Made by a program: the position numbers and the translations under genes. From assembly GCF_003260125.1 (NCBI RefSeq), contig NZ_QHKO01000002.1:627378-691377 (forward strand): a DNA stretch of 64,000 nt, given 5' to 3'. Positions 1 to 7,662 of the stretch are shown here, piece after piece. This DNA comes from Lujinxingia litoralis (GTDB taxonomy: Bacteria > Myxococcota_A > Bradymonadia > Bradymonadales > Bradymonadaceae). Positions within the stretch are counted from its first letter, which is position 1. Each line of letters opens with the position of its first letter. Under the pieces are notes generated by a model. The model did no database searches. It was not told where the DNA came from and was given only the letters and a program-made list of their open reading frames with translations.

Positions 1-58
1 TTTATCGCGAGCCCAAATAAGGCAGGTGGCCTGACGTGCGTCAGGCTGCTGCATCACA
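1..58 (+). other. Possible 3' tail of an upstream plus-strand gene
   Basis: The first bases are open in two frames that soon stop (a TAA at 18-20 and a TGA near 32-34), which would fit the last codons of a gene entering from the left and ending before the terminator at 59-94. A perfect 7-bp stem (30-36 with 39-45, CCTGACG/CGTCAGG) follows. There is too little sequence to identify a product. Confidence 0.2.
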
Positions 59-94
59 CGAAAAAGCCCGGGCTAATAAGCCCGGGCTTTTTCG
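59..94. terminator. Bidirectional intrinsic terminator
   Basis: A 13-bp GC-core stem flanked by A5 and T5 (arms 61-73 and 80-92, loop TAATAA) gives a classic terminator that reads in both directions. On the plus strand it would stop whatever enters from the left edge. On the minus strand it lies beyond rnz and the repeat array. Confidence 0.85.
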
Positions 95-120
95 TATGGA
101 TGAGATGGGGCCGCGCGTGT

Positions 121-318
121 CCTGGTGCCAGGCGTTCGGACCGAGGCTACGTGTCTCGGTGCCGTGTCCTGGTGCCAGGCGTTCGAACTGAGGCTGCGTC
201 TGGGTGCCAGGTGTTCGAACTGAGGCTGCGTCTGGGTGCCAGGTGTTCGGACTGAGGCCGTGCGAGTTCTGGTGCCAGGCGTTCGAACCGAGGCTGTGTG
301 TCGGTGCCAGGCGATGTG
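121..318 (+). repeat. Array of six GGTGCCAGGC-family repeats
   Basis: Six copies of GGTGCCAGGCGTTCG or close variants start near 124, 171, 203, 235, 271 and 303, spaced 32-47 bp. Most are followed by a conserved GAAC(T/C)GAGGCTGCG-like tail. The array fills the gap between the terminator at 59-94 and the 3' end of rnz. It is one locus of the dispersed family found throughout this window. Short frames across it are not convincing genes. Confidence 0.85.
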
Positions 319-333
319 AGGCGTGCTCTGGGC

Positions 334-1257
334 TTACTGATCCTTTCGCTCAACGCTGAATTCGGCCAGGTCTCTGGCGATCTCGGTGTTGGGGAAGATC
401 GAACGAGCTCCTCGGAGTACTTCGTGGAGGTCGAGGTGCTTTTGAGAGATATGCGTCAAAATCAGCCGCTGAGCCCCTGCTTCGCGCGCGCAGCGCGCAG
501 CGTCTGCGGAGGTGGAGTGGCCTCTTTGATGGGCACTACGTTCCTCGCCGGCAACGTAGGTGGCTTCATGAATGACCAGATCGGCATCGCGGGCCAGTTC
601 AAGCGCCCCTTCACAGGGGATGGTGTCGCAGCAGTAGGCGATCTTTAACCCGGGGCGTGCCGGTCCCAGGACCTGTGAGGGGGTGATCTGGCGACCGTCG
701 CTCAGGGTGATGGTTTCCCCTCGCTGAAGTCGACCAAAGAGTGGGCCGGAGGGGATGCCGAGTTCACGGGCCTGTTCGAGGTCAAAACGACCGGGGCGTT
801 GATCTTCAATCAGGGTATAGCCCCAGGTCTCCACGCGGTGGTTCAGCGCTTGAGTGGCGACATGAAATCCGTCGCCTTCAAAGACCTTACCCGGGCCGGC
901 GACCTCGTGCAGGCGTACGCGGAATCCCGGGCGGAGGATATGGAGCTCGTGCAGCGTTTTGAACCAGCGTCGCAGCCCTCGCGGTCCGTAAATGTCGAGC
1001 GCCTCTTCGCGTTGATTGAGCGTGAGCGAACCGATGAGCCCGGGCAGGCCGTTGACATGGTCGCCGTGGAAGTGGCTCAAGAAGATCGCTCGAATCGCCC
1101 CGGGCCGCAGTCCCGATCGGGTTAGCTGCAGCTGCGTGGCTTCTCCGCAGTCGAATAAAAAGAGTTCGCCCTCTCGAAAGAGGGCGACCGAGGAGACATT
1201 TCGCTGCGGCATAGGCTTGCCGCTGCCCGTCCCAAGGAAAACGATCTGAATGGACAT
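334..1257 (-). CDS. rnz: Ribonuclease Z (tRNA 3' processing endonuclease)
   Basis: This is a metallo-beta-lactamase-fold endonuclease that trims the 3' trailer of tRNA precursors in the cytoplasm. The signature HFHGDH zinc motif sits at residues 62-67 in the context FLSHFHGDHVNGLPG, and a late THISQKH segment supplies further ligands. The chosen ATG gives 307 residues beginning MSIQIVFLGTGS, the usual RNase Z N-terminus. A GTG nine codons upstream is possible but adds non-family residues. The gene follows the minus-strand bcp gene after a gap with repeats, so it may have its own promoter. Family assignment is firm. Confidence 0.93.
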   Translation of the reverse strand: MSIQIVFLGTGSGKPMPQRNVSSVALFREGELFLFDCGEATQLQLTRSGLRPGAIRAIFLSHFHGDHVNGLPGLIGSLTLNQREEALDIYGPRGLRRWFKTLHELHILRPGFRVRLHEVAGPGKVFEGDGFHVATQALNHRVETWGYTLIEDQRPGRFDLEQARELGIPSGPLFGRLQRGETITLSDGRQITPSQVLGPARPGLKIAYCCDTIPCEGALELARDADLVIHEATYVAGEERSAHQRGHSTSADAARCAREAGAQRLILTHISQKHLDLHEVLRGARSIFPNTEIARDLAEFSVERKDQ

Positions 1258-1419
1258 GGATTGATGCTTGGTTGCCAGAAACACAAGAGATGGTCGCGTC
1301 GACGGGCCGGCGCGAGGGGGCGGCCACCATGGACCATCGTCGCAGGAGGGTCAACCACTGGCGAGAGCCTTCTGTTCACATCGCGCAAAAGTGATGCGCT
1401 ACGCTCCCAGGGGCTCTCG

Positions 1420-1486
1420 GGTGCCAGGCAACCGTTCGTAGAACGGCCGCGGCAAGCCGGGGTGCCAGGCGACCGTTCACAGAACG
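1420..1486 (+). repeat. Two GGTGCCAGGC repeats with internal hairpins
   Basis: Copies at 1420-1446 and 1461-1486 share GGTGCCAGGC followed by (A/G)ACCGTTC. Here each copy continues into a small palindrome: CCGTTC GTA GAACGG at 1432-1446, and CGTTC ACA GAACG in the second. The copies lie between rnz and bcp. Confidence 0.75.
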
Positions 1487-1519
1487 TCTCAGCTGATGCT
1501 TGTTCAAGATGGTCCGGCC

Positions 1520-1549
1520 GATGCGCCGGACGCAGGCGTCCGGCGCATC
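1520..1549. other. Strong inverted repeat, no T-run
   Basis: A perfect 14-bp inverted repeat (GATGCGCCGGACGC with GCGTCCGGCGCATC, 2-nt centre) lies 11 bp beyond the bcp stop codon. No T-tract follows on either strand, so it could be an mRNA 3' stabiliser or an unusual terminator rather than a canonical one. Confidence 0.5.
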
Positions 1550-1560
1550 GGGAGGAGGCT

Positions 1561-2028
1561 TTAGAGGTCACGAATCAGTCGGCCGACGTGACCGGTCGCG
1601 CGCACGTTGTCGTGAATAGCCTCAATCTTACCATCGGCATCGACAAAGAAGGTTGAGCGCACCAGTCCCTCGTAGGTGCGCCCGTAGTTGGTCTTCTCGC
1701 GCCAGACGCCGAAGGCCTCGGCCACCTGGTGATCGGTGTCGGCGAGCAGCGGGAAGTTCAGGTCGTGCTTCTCGCGAAACTTCGCGTGGCGCTCGACCGG
1801 GTCTGGCGAGACGCCGTAGACGGCGTAGCCCTTCTGGGCGAAGGCATCCAGGTTATCGCGGAAGTCGCAGGCCTGCTTGGTGCAACCCGGGGTCATATCT
1901 TTGGGGTAGAAGTACAGGACGAACTTCTGGCCCTGGAGAGCCGAGAGGCTCACCTCACCTTCGGTATCGGAGGGGAGCGTGAAGTCGGGGGCGTTGTCGC
2001 CTACGGAGAGTTTGGGGTTTTTGGCCAT
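1561..2028 (-). CDS. bcp: Thioredoxin-dependent peroxiredoxin, BCP/PrxQ type
   Basis: A small cytoplasmic peroxidase that reduces hydroperoxides with a cysteine. The peroxidatic centre YPKDMTPGCTKQACDFRD is intact, with a second cysteine five residues later as in the PrxQ/BCP subfamily that forms an intramolecular disulfide. Length, about 155 residues, is typical. The ATG at 2028 is preferred over an in-frame GTG 15 bases upstream because a GGAG ribosome site lies about 9 bases before it and because the protein then begins MAKNPKLSVGDNAPDF. Neighbours suggest no specific operon. Confidence 0.93.
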   Translation of the reverse strand: MAKNPKLSVGDNAPDFTLPSDTEGEVSLSALQGQKFVLYFYPKDMTPGCTKQACDFRDNLDAFAQKGYAVYGVSPDPVERHAKFREKHDLNFPLLADTDHQVAEAFGVWREKTNYGRTYEGLVRSTFFVDADGKIEAIHDNVRATGHVGRLIRDL

Positions 2029-2089
2029 GGCAGGGTACTCCACTGGTTAGGGTTGAAAAGACACATTGAAAGAGAATGCGCGGGTAGGC

Positions 2090-2120
2090 AGGTGGCCAGA
2101 CGATCGCTCGCCAGGCACCT
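2090..2120. repeat. Palindromic member of the GGTGCCAGGC family
   Basis: An imperfect 31-bp palindrome with ends AGGTG and CACCT centred near a CGATCG. The right arm reads CGCCAGGCACCT, which is the family core in reverse. It suggests that a full element can be two cores facing each other. Confidence 0.55.
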
Positions 2121-2146
2121 GTTTGCGAAGATCAGGTGGCGAGTCT

Positions 2147-2230
2147 GCCGATCGGTCGTCTGGCACCCGGTACCGCCGATCGGTCGTCTGGCACCCGGTA
2201 CCGCCGATCGGTCGTCTGACACCCGGTACC
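2147..2230 (-). repeat. Three tandem 28-bp repeats of the GGTGCCAGGC family
   Basis: Exact 28-bp units at 2147-2174, 2175-2202 and 2203-2230, the third with one change (TGGCACC to TGACACC). Read on the minus strand each contains GGTGCCAGACGACCGATCGG. With 2090-2120 they occupy the 348-bp gap upstream of bcp and downstream of polA. Confidence 0.9.
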
Positions 2231-2277
2231 GATACGAGGAATGACGGCTGTTTCAGAAGACGTGTCTGGCAAGCGCC

Positions 2278-2321
2278 GGGTTGGATGCCCCGACCGGGTG
2301 ATGCTTCCAGGCATCCAACCC
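2278..2321. other. Inverted repeat beyond polA
   Basis: Perfect 12-bp arms GGGTTGGATGCC (2278-2289) and GGCATCCAACCC (2310-2321) separated by 20 bases, located 56 bp past the polA stop. No T-run follows, so a terminator role is uncertain. Confidence 0.4.
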
Positions 2322-2376
2322 ATGGCACGAGAAAACATTCGCCCGGGTGCTCGACATGCCTGATCGTGTGCGCAGG

Positions 2377-5196
2377 TTATTTGGCATCAAGCCAGTTTTT
2401 GCCTACGCCGCTTTCGACGATCAGGGGAGCGTTCAGCGAGACGATATCTTCCATCATGGAGCAGATTTTCGGGCGGAGTTCCGCCATGGCGTCTTCAGCA
2501 ATCTCGAAGATCAGCTCATCGTGCACCTGTAGGAGCATGCGCGCCGGCCAGTGCTCCTTTTCGATGCGCTTTTGAATGTCGATCATGGCCAGCTTGATGA
2601 TATCGGCGGCGGTGCCCTGGATGGGGGTGTTGATGGCGGCTCGTTCGGCAAAGGCGCGTCCCGCGCCCTTGTTTTCCAGGGTGGGTAGCAGGCGTTTACG
2701 CCCGAACATCGTCAGGGCGTAGCCGGTCTCCACGGCGTCTGCCACGAGTTTTTCGAAGTAGGCAGCCACCCCTTTGTAGCGTTCAAAATAGTTGTCGATG
2801 TAGCTCTTGGCCTCGGGCATGGAGATGTCCAGGTCACGGGCCAGTCGTCGAGGTCCCATGCCGTACATCACGCCGAAGTTGATCGTCTTGCCGGCTCGCC
2901 GCTGCTCGGAGGTGACCGTGTCGAGTGCGACGTCAAAGATCTGGGAGGCGGTCAGGGCGTGGATGTCCTGACCGTTGTGGTAGGCCTCGAGAAGGACGGG
3001 ATCGCCGGAGAGGTGAGCCATGATTCGCAGCTCGATCTGGGAGTAGTCCGCGGCCAGGAGTAGGTGCCCCTCGTCGGCGATGAAGGCGCGTCGGATTTCA
3101 CGTCCACGGTCGGTGCGGATGGGGATGTTTTGCAGGTTGGGGTTTGAAGAAGACAGACGTCCGGTGGCGGCCACGGCCTGGTTAAAGTCGGTATGAATGC
3201 GCCCGGTTTCTTCGTGGATCAGTTCCGGCAGCGCATCCACATAGGTGCCCTTGAGTTTAGAAAAGGAGCGGTACTCGAGGATAAGGCGCGGTAGCGGGTG
3301 AAGCTCGGAGAGCTGCTCCAGCACGCTCTGATCGGTGGAGGGGCCGGTCTTGGTTCGTTTTTTAACCGGGAGTTCCAGGCGCTCAAACAGAACTTCTCGC
3401 AGTTGCGTCGGGCTGTTCGGGTTGACCTCCCCTCCGGCGAGGACGTTGATTTCGTCTTGAAGTTTCTCGAGTTCAACCTCGAACTCCTGGCTGAGCAGGC
3501 GAAGGATGTCGCAGTCGACCTTCACGCCGTTGAGCTCCATGATGCCGAGTACCCGGGAGAGGGGAATCTCGAGCGAGTTGTGGAGTTCAAGCAGCTTAGG
3601 CTCTTCCTGGAGCTGTTTCAGGAGGACGTCGCAGGCCATCAGAGTGATGTCGGCGTCTTCGCTGGCGTAGGGCGTGGCCTTTTCGAGGGGGACCTGGTCA
3701 AAGGTGAGCTGATTTTTCCCGCGCCCGGCGACATCAGTGAACTTGATGTTACGGTGGTGCAGGAAGTCGAAGGCGATGGTGTCGAGTCCGTGGGAGTTTT
3801 TACCCGGATCGAGCACGTAGCTCATGAGCATGGTGTCGAAGGTCACGCCCCGGAAGGCCACGCCGTGGCGTTTAAGTACCAGCCATTCGTATTTGTAGTG
3901 CTGGCCGATCTTCGGGAAGTCGGGGTCTTCGAGGAGCGGAGCCACACGTTCTAGCACGACCTTCAGGCTGAGTTGTTCGGGGGCGCCTTCGTAGGTGTGG
4001 GCGACCGGTATATAGACGCCGTGGTTGGGTTTGTAGGCAAAGGACATCCCGACGATGCGAGCCTGGAGCGGATCAACGCTGGTGGTTTCGAGGTCAAAGG
4101 CAACCCGGCCGGCGGCTTTAATGTCGGCGAGGAGGGCGTCGAGTGCTTCGAGGGTATAGATGGCGCTGTAATCTTTGCGCTCTTCGTCGGTGCGGGTGAT
4201 TTCTTCGTCGCGCAGGCTGTCTTTGAGATCTTCGATGGTGCGGTCGTCCAGCCAGCCCCGGGCCTTGAACCAGCGGTTGAGGTCTTGGAGGACGCTCTCA
4301 AATTCCAGCTCGTGGAAGAGTTCGGTGAGGGCCTGGAAGTTGGGTGGGGAGAGGTGCAGGTGCTCGGTGTCGAAGATGATGGGGCAGTCTTCGCGCAGCG
4401 TCACTAGCTCCAGGCTCAGGCGCGCCTGATCGGCGAATTCGGTGAGGTTTTCTTTGCGTTTTTTACCGGAGACCTTGTCGATATTGGCCAGGAGAGTCTC
4501 CAGGTCGCCGAATTCGGCGATGAGTTTGCCCCCGGTTTTTTCGCCAATGCCGGGCACGCCCGGAATGTTGTCGGAGGTATCCCCGGCCAGGGCCAGCACG
4601 TACTTGACGCGGTCGGGGGTGACGGCAAAGCGCTCCATGACGTCATCTGGCGAGTAGCGGCGTCCGCGCATGGTATCGAGCATGGTGACGCCATCGCCCA
4701 GGAGCTGCATCAGATCTTTGTCGGCGCTGATGATGCACACCCCGAGGCCGATGTCGCGTGCCTGAAGGGTGGCCGTGGCGATGAGGTCATCGGCCTCCAC
4801 GCCGGCCTGCTCCATGATGGGGATGTTGAGTGCTTCGACGACTTTTCGGAAGTAGGGGATCTGAATGCGCAGTTCGTCGGGCATTGCGCTGCGGTTGGCT
4901 TTGTAGTCGTCGTAGAGCTTTTTGCGGAAGGTGTGCTCGTCGGCGTCAAAGGCGTCGAAGGTCACCGCGATGAGGTCTGGGTCCTCGTCTTCGATGAGCT
5001 TTTTGAGCATCTGGGTGAATCCGTAGATGGCGTTGGTTGGCATCCCGGAGGAGTTGGAGAGGTTACGGATCGCGTAGAATGCCCGGTAAATGTACGAGGA
5101 GCCGTCGACCAAGTAGAGGGTTTTGCCGTCCAGGTTGGTGTGTTGGGCCAGGTCAGCGAAACTCAACTGGGGGGTATCTTCGGGCGTCTTGGGCAT
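2377..5196 (-). CDS. polA: DNA polymerase I
   Basis: A three-domain repair and Okazaki-fragment-processing polymerase of 939 residues, the normal size. The N-terminal 5'-3' exonuclease/FEN domain begins LYLVDGSSYIYRAFYAIR. The middle 3'-5' exonuclease keeps a plausible metal site (RVAFDLETTSVDPL). The polymerase domain shows motif A (AADYSQIELRIMAHLSGD), motif B (RRAGKTINFGVMYGMG) and motif C (QVHDE, His-Asp-Glu at 892-894). The frame is open 165 bases further upstream, but the ATG at 5196 begins MPKTPEDTPQ, has an AGGAT ribosome site 5-6 bases before it, and avoids overlapping the next gene. Confidence 0.97.
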   Translation of the reverse strand: MPKTPEDTPQLSFADLAQHTNLDGKTLYLVDGSSYIYRAFYAIRNLSNSSGMPTNAIYGFTQMLKKLIEDEDPDLIAVTFDAFDADEHTFRKKLYDDYKANRSAMPDELRIQIPYFRKVVEALNIPIMEQAGVEADDLIATATLQARDIGLGVCIISADKDLMQLLGDGVTMLDTMRGRRYSPDDVMERFAVTPDRVKYVLALAGDTSDNIPGVPGIGEKTGGKLIAEFGDLETLLANIDKVSGKKRKENLTEFADQARLSLELVTLREDCPIIFDTEHLHLSPPNFQALTELFHELEFESVLQDLNRWFKARGWLDDRTIEDLKDSLRDEEITRTDEERKDYSAIYTLEALDALLADIKAAGRVAFDLETTSVDPLQARIVGMSFAYKPNHGVYIPVAHTYEGAPEQLSLKVVLERVAPLLEDPDFPKIGQHYKYEWLVLKRHGVAFRGVTFDTMLMSYVLDPGKNSHGLDTIAFDFLHHRNIKFTDVAGRGKNQLTFDQVPLEKATPYASEDADITLMACDVLLKQLQEEPKLLELHNSLEIPLSRVLGIMELNGVKVDCDILRLLSQEFEVELEKLQDEINVLAGGEVNPNSPTQLREVLFERLELPVKKRTKTGPSTDQSVLEQLSELHPLPRLILEYRSFSKLKGTYVDALPELIHEETGRIHTDFNQAVAATGRLSSSNPNLQNIPIRTDRGREIRRAFIADEGHLLLAADYSQIELRIMAHLSGDPVLLEAYHNGQDIHALTASQIFDVALDTVTSEQRRAGKTINFGVMYGMGPRRLARDLDISMPEAKSYIDNYFERYKGVAAYFEKLVADAVETGYALTMFGRKRLLPTLENKGAGRAFAERAAINTPIQGTAADIIKLAMIDIQKRIEKEHWPARMLLQVHDELIFEIAEDAMAELRPKICSMMEDIVSLNAPLIVESGVGKNWLDAK

Positions 5197-5299
5197 CGGA
5201 GATCCTGCAACATGGGAGGGAAAAAAGGCTACTTCAGGGGGAGCGCCAAGGGGGGGAGACTGACGCGTGAAGCGTGCGCTCCTCAAGGCCCTGTGTGGC

Positions 5300-6967
5300 T
5301 CATAGATAGCTGACGACCAGGATGATTCCAAGGCCGAAGAGGGCGGCGGTGGCCAGGACAATGATGACCTGAATCATGGTGACGAGGTCTTCGAGTTTGG
5401 CGGCGCGGTTGGTGTGGATCGGGCCCTCGAGTTCCAGCTCGACTTCCGCCAGTAGACGACTTTCATGGCGGTGGCGGCGTACGCCGAGCAGCACGAAGTA
5501 GCAGACGATCAGCAGGCCCAAGCCGAAGACCAGGAGCATCATGCGGTAGAGGTCTTGTTGAAGCTCATCTTTCCAGAGCTGCAGGGCCTGGCGGTCTTGC
5601 TGCCGGGTGTTGAGCAGCGGCTGGGGAGCGTAGAAGTCCCGTGGAAGTCGGCTCAGCGCATAGGTGAGCAGCGGGCGGAGGCGGTCAAGGCTCTGGAATT
5701 TGCGGTAGGAGGGCTCCTGAAGGCGAGCGATGAGAGGGGCCCAGTGAGCATTAGGCTCGAGTTCTTGGAGATGTTGGAGCAGGGCTAAGGTGGTGCGGAA
5801 GAGGGTTTGTGAGCTGTTGTCGTCGAGTACCAGGACGTGAGCGACGTCCCAGGCGTCTCCGGGATTGAAGAAGCTCGAGTAGACCTGGACGCGGGCCAGG
5901 GGGCCGATTTGATCGGTCGGAGGGGTGGGAAGGGAGAAGCCACCGCGACTCTGTGAAGTTCCGTAGGCATTGGCCGCGATCATCGAGGTGCCCTCGAAGA
6001 GGTCGGCCATAAAGGGGGCGCCGGGACGGATGGTGTGGACCAGGCCTTCCAGGGGCTCTCCGGCGACGATGTAGGGTTTGGGCAGAGCGAGGGAGAGCTG
6101 GGCGGGGACGGTGGTCAGGCGGAGCGTAAAGGTTGCGGGTTCCCGGGGAGAAGCCTCGGGGGAGAGCTCCTCATCGAGGTGGTAGAGGCGAGCGGTGAGT
6201 TCGAGTTCGGTGAGGACGGTCAGATCGAGGCTGGCCAGCCCGAGAGGATCGGTGGTCAGGGATGTTGTCAGCGGGCCCTGAGCCAGGCCGCGTACTCGCG
6301 TGAGTTCGATGCGGGCCTGCACCGGGGCCCCGGACGAGCGTTCGAGCACGCGGAGCCAGATGCGGTCGGGCAGGCTGCGCACGAGTTCTCCGTCGGCCGG
6401 ACCCAGCTGCAATACGAGCTCGGAGGCGGGATTGTCGTCTTGAAGTACGGGGTGGCGAGTGTGCTGGTTTGGGTCACGGGAGGTCGTCGTACCGATGGCT
6501 CGATTTAGTGCTTCGTCGAGGGTCTCTGCCGGTGGGAGAAGGTCGACCTCCCAGCAGGCTCTCATATCGGGAAAGGTATCGCGCTTTGCCAGGGCGCAGA
6601 CCTCGTGTTGTTCGGAGTCATGTTGTTCGGGTGCCAGGCGATCGATCGGGGGAATGTTCAGGTGAATAAAGTAGCCGGGGCCGGCTTCGCCCTTAGCCAG
6701 GGGGGGAGCGTTCGGGGTGTTCCAGTGCACTTCAAAGTGGTCGGGCGCCAGATTGGTGCCGACGGCCGCGTCGAAGAAAAGCGCGCGTAAGGCCTGGGGT
6801 TGATGGGGCTGCCAGGTGGATGAACCGGTGAGGTAGAGCGCGGAACGCACATCGCGGTTCCCGATCGCGACCGAGGCGGTGATCAGGCTGATCATGATCA
6901 GGACATAGAGTCCGATCGCGCTACGATAGACGAGGGGGCGCTGGAGAAGAGGAAGAACGCGGCGCAT
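5300..6967 (-). CDS. Membrane protein with large extracytoplasmic domain, unknown function
   Basis: A 555-residue protein that I do not recognise. It has an N-terminal transmembrane helix (about residues 15-37), some 430 mostly soluble residues including a beta-rich stretch around 225-330, then two more helices near 470-492 and 530-553. Between those two lies a charged segment rich in Arg and Glu. The soluble domain would face the periplasm if the first helix is inserted in the usual way. It lies 104 bp upstream of polA on the same strand. The frame contains a copy of the dispersed repeat core at 6630-6648, which encodes IDRLAPE, with no break in the frame. Confidence 0.8.
   Translation of the reverse strand: MRRVLPLLQRPLVYRSAIGLYVLIMISLITASVAIGNRDVRSALYLTGSSTWQPHQPQALRALFFDAAVGTNLAPDHFEVHWNTPNAPPLAKGEAGPGYFIHLNIPPIDRLAPEQHDSEQHEVCALAKRDTFPDMRACWEVDLLPPAETLDEALNRAIGTTTSRDPNQHTRHPVLQDDNPASELVLQLGPADGELVRSLPDRIWLRVLERSSGAPVQARIELTRVRGLAQGPLTTSLTTDPLGLASLDLTVLTELELTARLYHLDEELSPEASPREPATFTLRLTTVPAQLSLALPKPYIVAGEPLEGLVHTIRPGAPFMADLFEGTSMIAANAYGTSQSRGGFSLPTPPTDQIGPLARVQVYSSFFNPGDAWDVAHVLVLDDNSSQTLFRTTLALLQHLQELEPNAHWAPLIARLQEPSYRKFQSLDRLRPLLTYALSRLPRDFYAPQPLLNTRQQDRQALQLWKDELQQDLYRMMLLVFGLGLLIVCYFVLLGVRRHRHESRLLAEVELELEGPIHTNRAAKLEDLVTMIQVIIVLATAALFGLGIILVVSYL
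6630..6648 (+). repeat. GGTGCCAGGC repeat inside a coding region
   Basis: GGTGCCAGGCGATCGATCG sits within the minus-strand membrane-protein gene and is translated in frame (PPIDRLAPEQH region). It matches the intergenic family including its CGATCGATCGG tail, so it looks like an element captured in a gene rather than a chance core match. Confidence 0.6.
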
Positions 6968-6993
6968 CGGGAGGGCTCATCAGGAGAAACGAA

Positions 6994-7021
6994 AAGAGCG
7001 CAGCCCGGAGGCTGCGCTCTT
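6994..7021 (-). terminator. Intrinsic terminator after the Fe-S carrier gene
   Basis: A perfect 12-bp stem AAGAGCGCAGCC/GGCTGCGCTCTT with a 4-base loop. On the minus strand it is followed by TTTTCGTTT, so it terminates transcripts of the upstream Fe-S carrier gene before the membrane-protein gene. Confidence 0.8.
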
Positions 7022-7064
7022 AAACATGACTCGATTGGGTGATCGTGTCGAGACGCCGAGTTCA

Positions 7065-7161
7065 GGTGCCAGGCGTTCGATCAGGGATGTGCAGCCGAGT
7101 TCAGGTGCCAGGCGTTCGATCAGGGATGTGCAGCCGAGTCCGGGTGCCAGGCGTTCGATCA
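7065..7161 (+). repeat. Three 39-bp GGTGCCAGGC repeats running into a stop codon
   Basis: Cores start at 7065, 7104 and 7143, exactly 39 bp apart, each reading GGTGCCAGGCGTTCGATCAG. The linker GGATGTGCAGCCGAGT is shared by the first two. In the last copy the bases TCA of GATCA form the stop codon of the minus-strand Fe-S carrier gene, so the element overlaps the gene end. Confidence 0.9.
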
Positions 7162-7491
7162 GACCGCGAAACTTGTGCCGCAGCCGCAGGAGCGGCGGGC
7201 GTTGGGGTTGTTGAACTTGAACCCTCCGCCCATCACCGAGTCTTCGAAGTCGATCTCGGTACCGTTGAGGTAGAGGTAGCTGCGCGGGTCGCAGTAGACC
7301 TTGACGCCGTTGCGTTCAAAGACGCGATCGTTGTCGGAGGGGCTGTCGACGATGTCGAGCACGTAGTTGAGCCCGGAGCAGCCGCCGGATTTTACACCGA
7401 TGCGGATGCCATTGGAGGACTCCGGAGAGAGGTTGTTGTCCAACATCATTTTGCGTGCTTTTTCTGCGGCCAGGGGGGTAATGCCGATCAT
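7159..7491 (-). CDS. erpA: A-type iron-sulfur carrier (ErpA/IscA/SufA family)
   Basis: A small cytoplasmic carrier that receives and passes on Fe-S clusters. All three ligand cysteines are present: one in KSGGCSGLNY and two in the C-terminal SCGCGTSF. The ATG at 7491 (MIGITPLAAEKAR) has a strong AGGAG site 5 bases upstream and gives 110 residues, the family norm. The frame extends 22 codons further with unrelated sequence. No other Isc or Suf genes are nearby, so the exact subfamily (ErpA, IscA or SufA) is uncertain. Its stop codon is contributed by a dispersed repeat element. Confidence 0.9.
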   Translation of the reverse strand: MIGITPLAAEKARKMMLDNNLSPESSNGIRIGVKSGGCSGLNYVLDIVDSPSDNDRVFERNGVKVYCDPRSYLYLNGTEIDFEDSVMGGGFKFNNPNARRSCGCGTSFAV

Positions 7492-7662
7492 AGATGCTCC
7501 TGAGAAAAACCACCGGGGATCGTCGATAGTGGTATGGGGTACGCCTGTGGGCGTCATCGTGAAAGTTAAGATTGAGCCGGGATGGCGTCAAGGCAGGTCA
7601 CAGCCACAAAACGTCTGCTGGCAAGCAGGCATTCCACGGGGGCGGCGGGCGGAAAGCAGGCG

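Noticed and set aside
1520..1549. Canonical terminator after bcp
   Set aside because: A strong stem but no T-run on either strand, so it is listed only as an inverted repeat.
5197..5361. N-terminal extension of polA
   Set aside because: It would overlap the upstream gene. The ATG at 5196 has a ribosome site and gives the family N-terminus.
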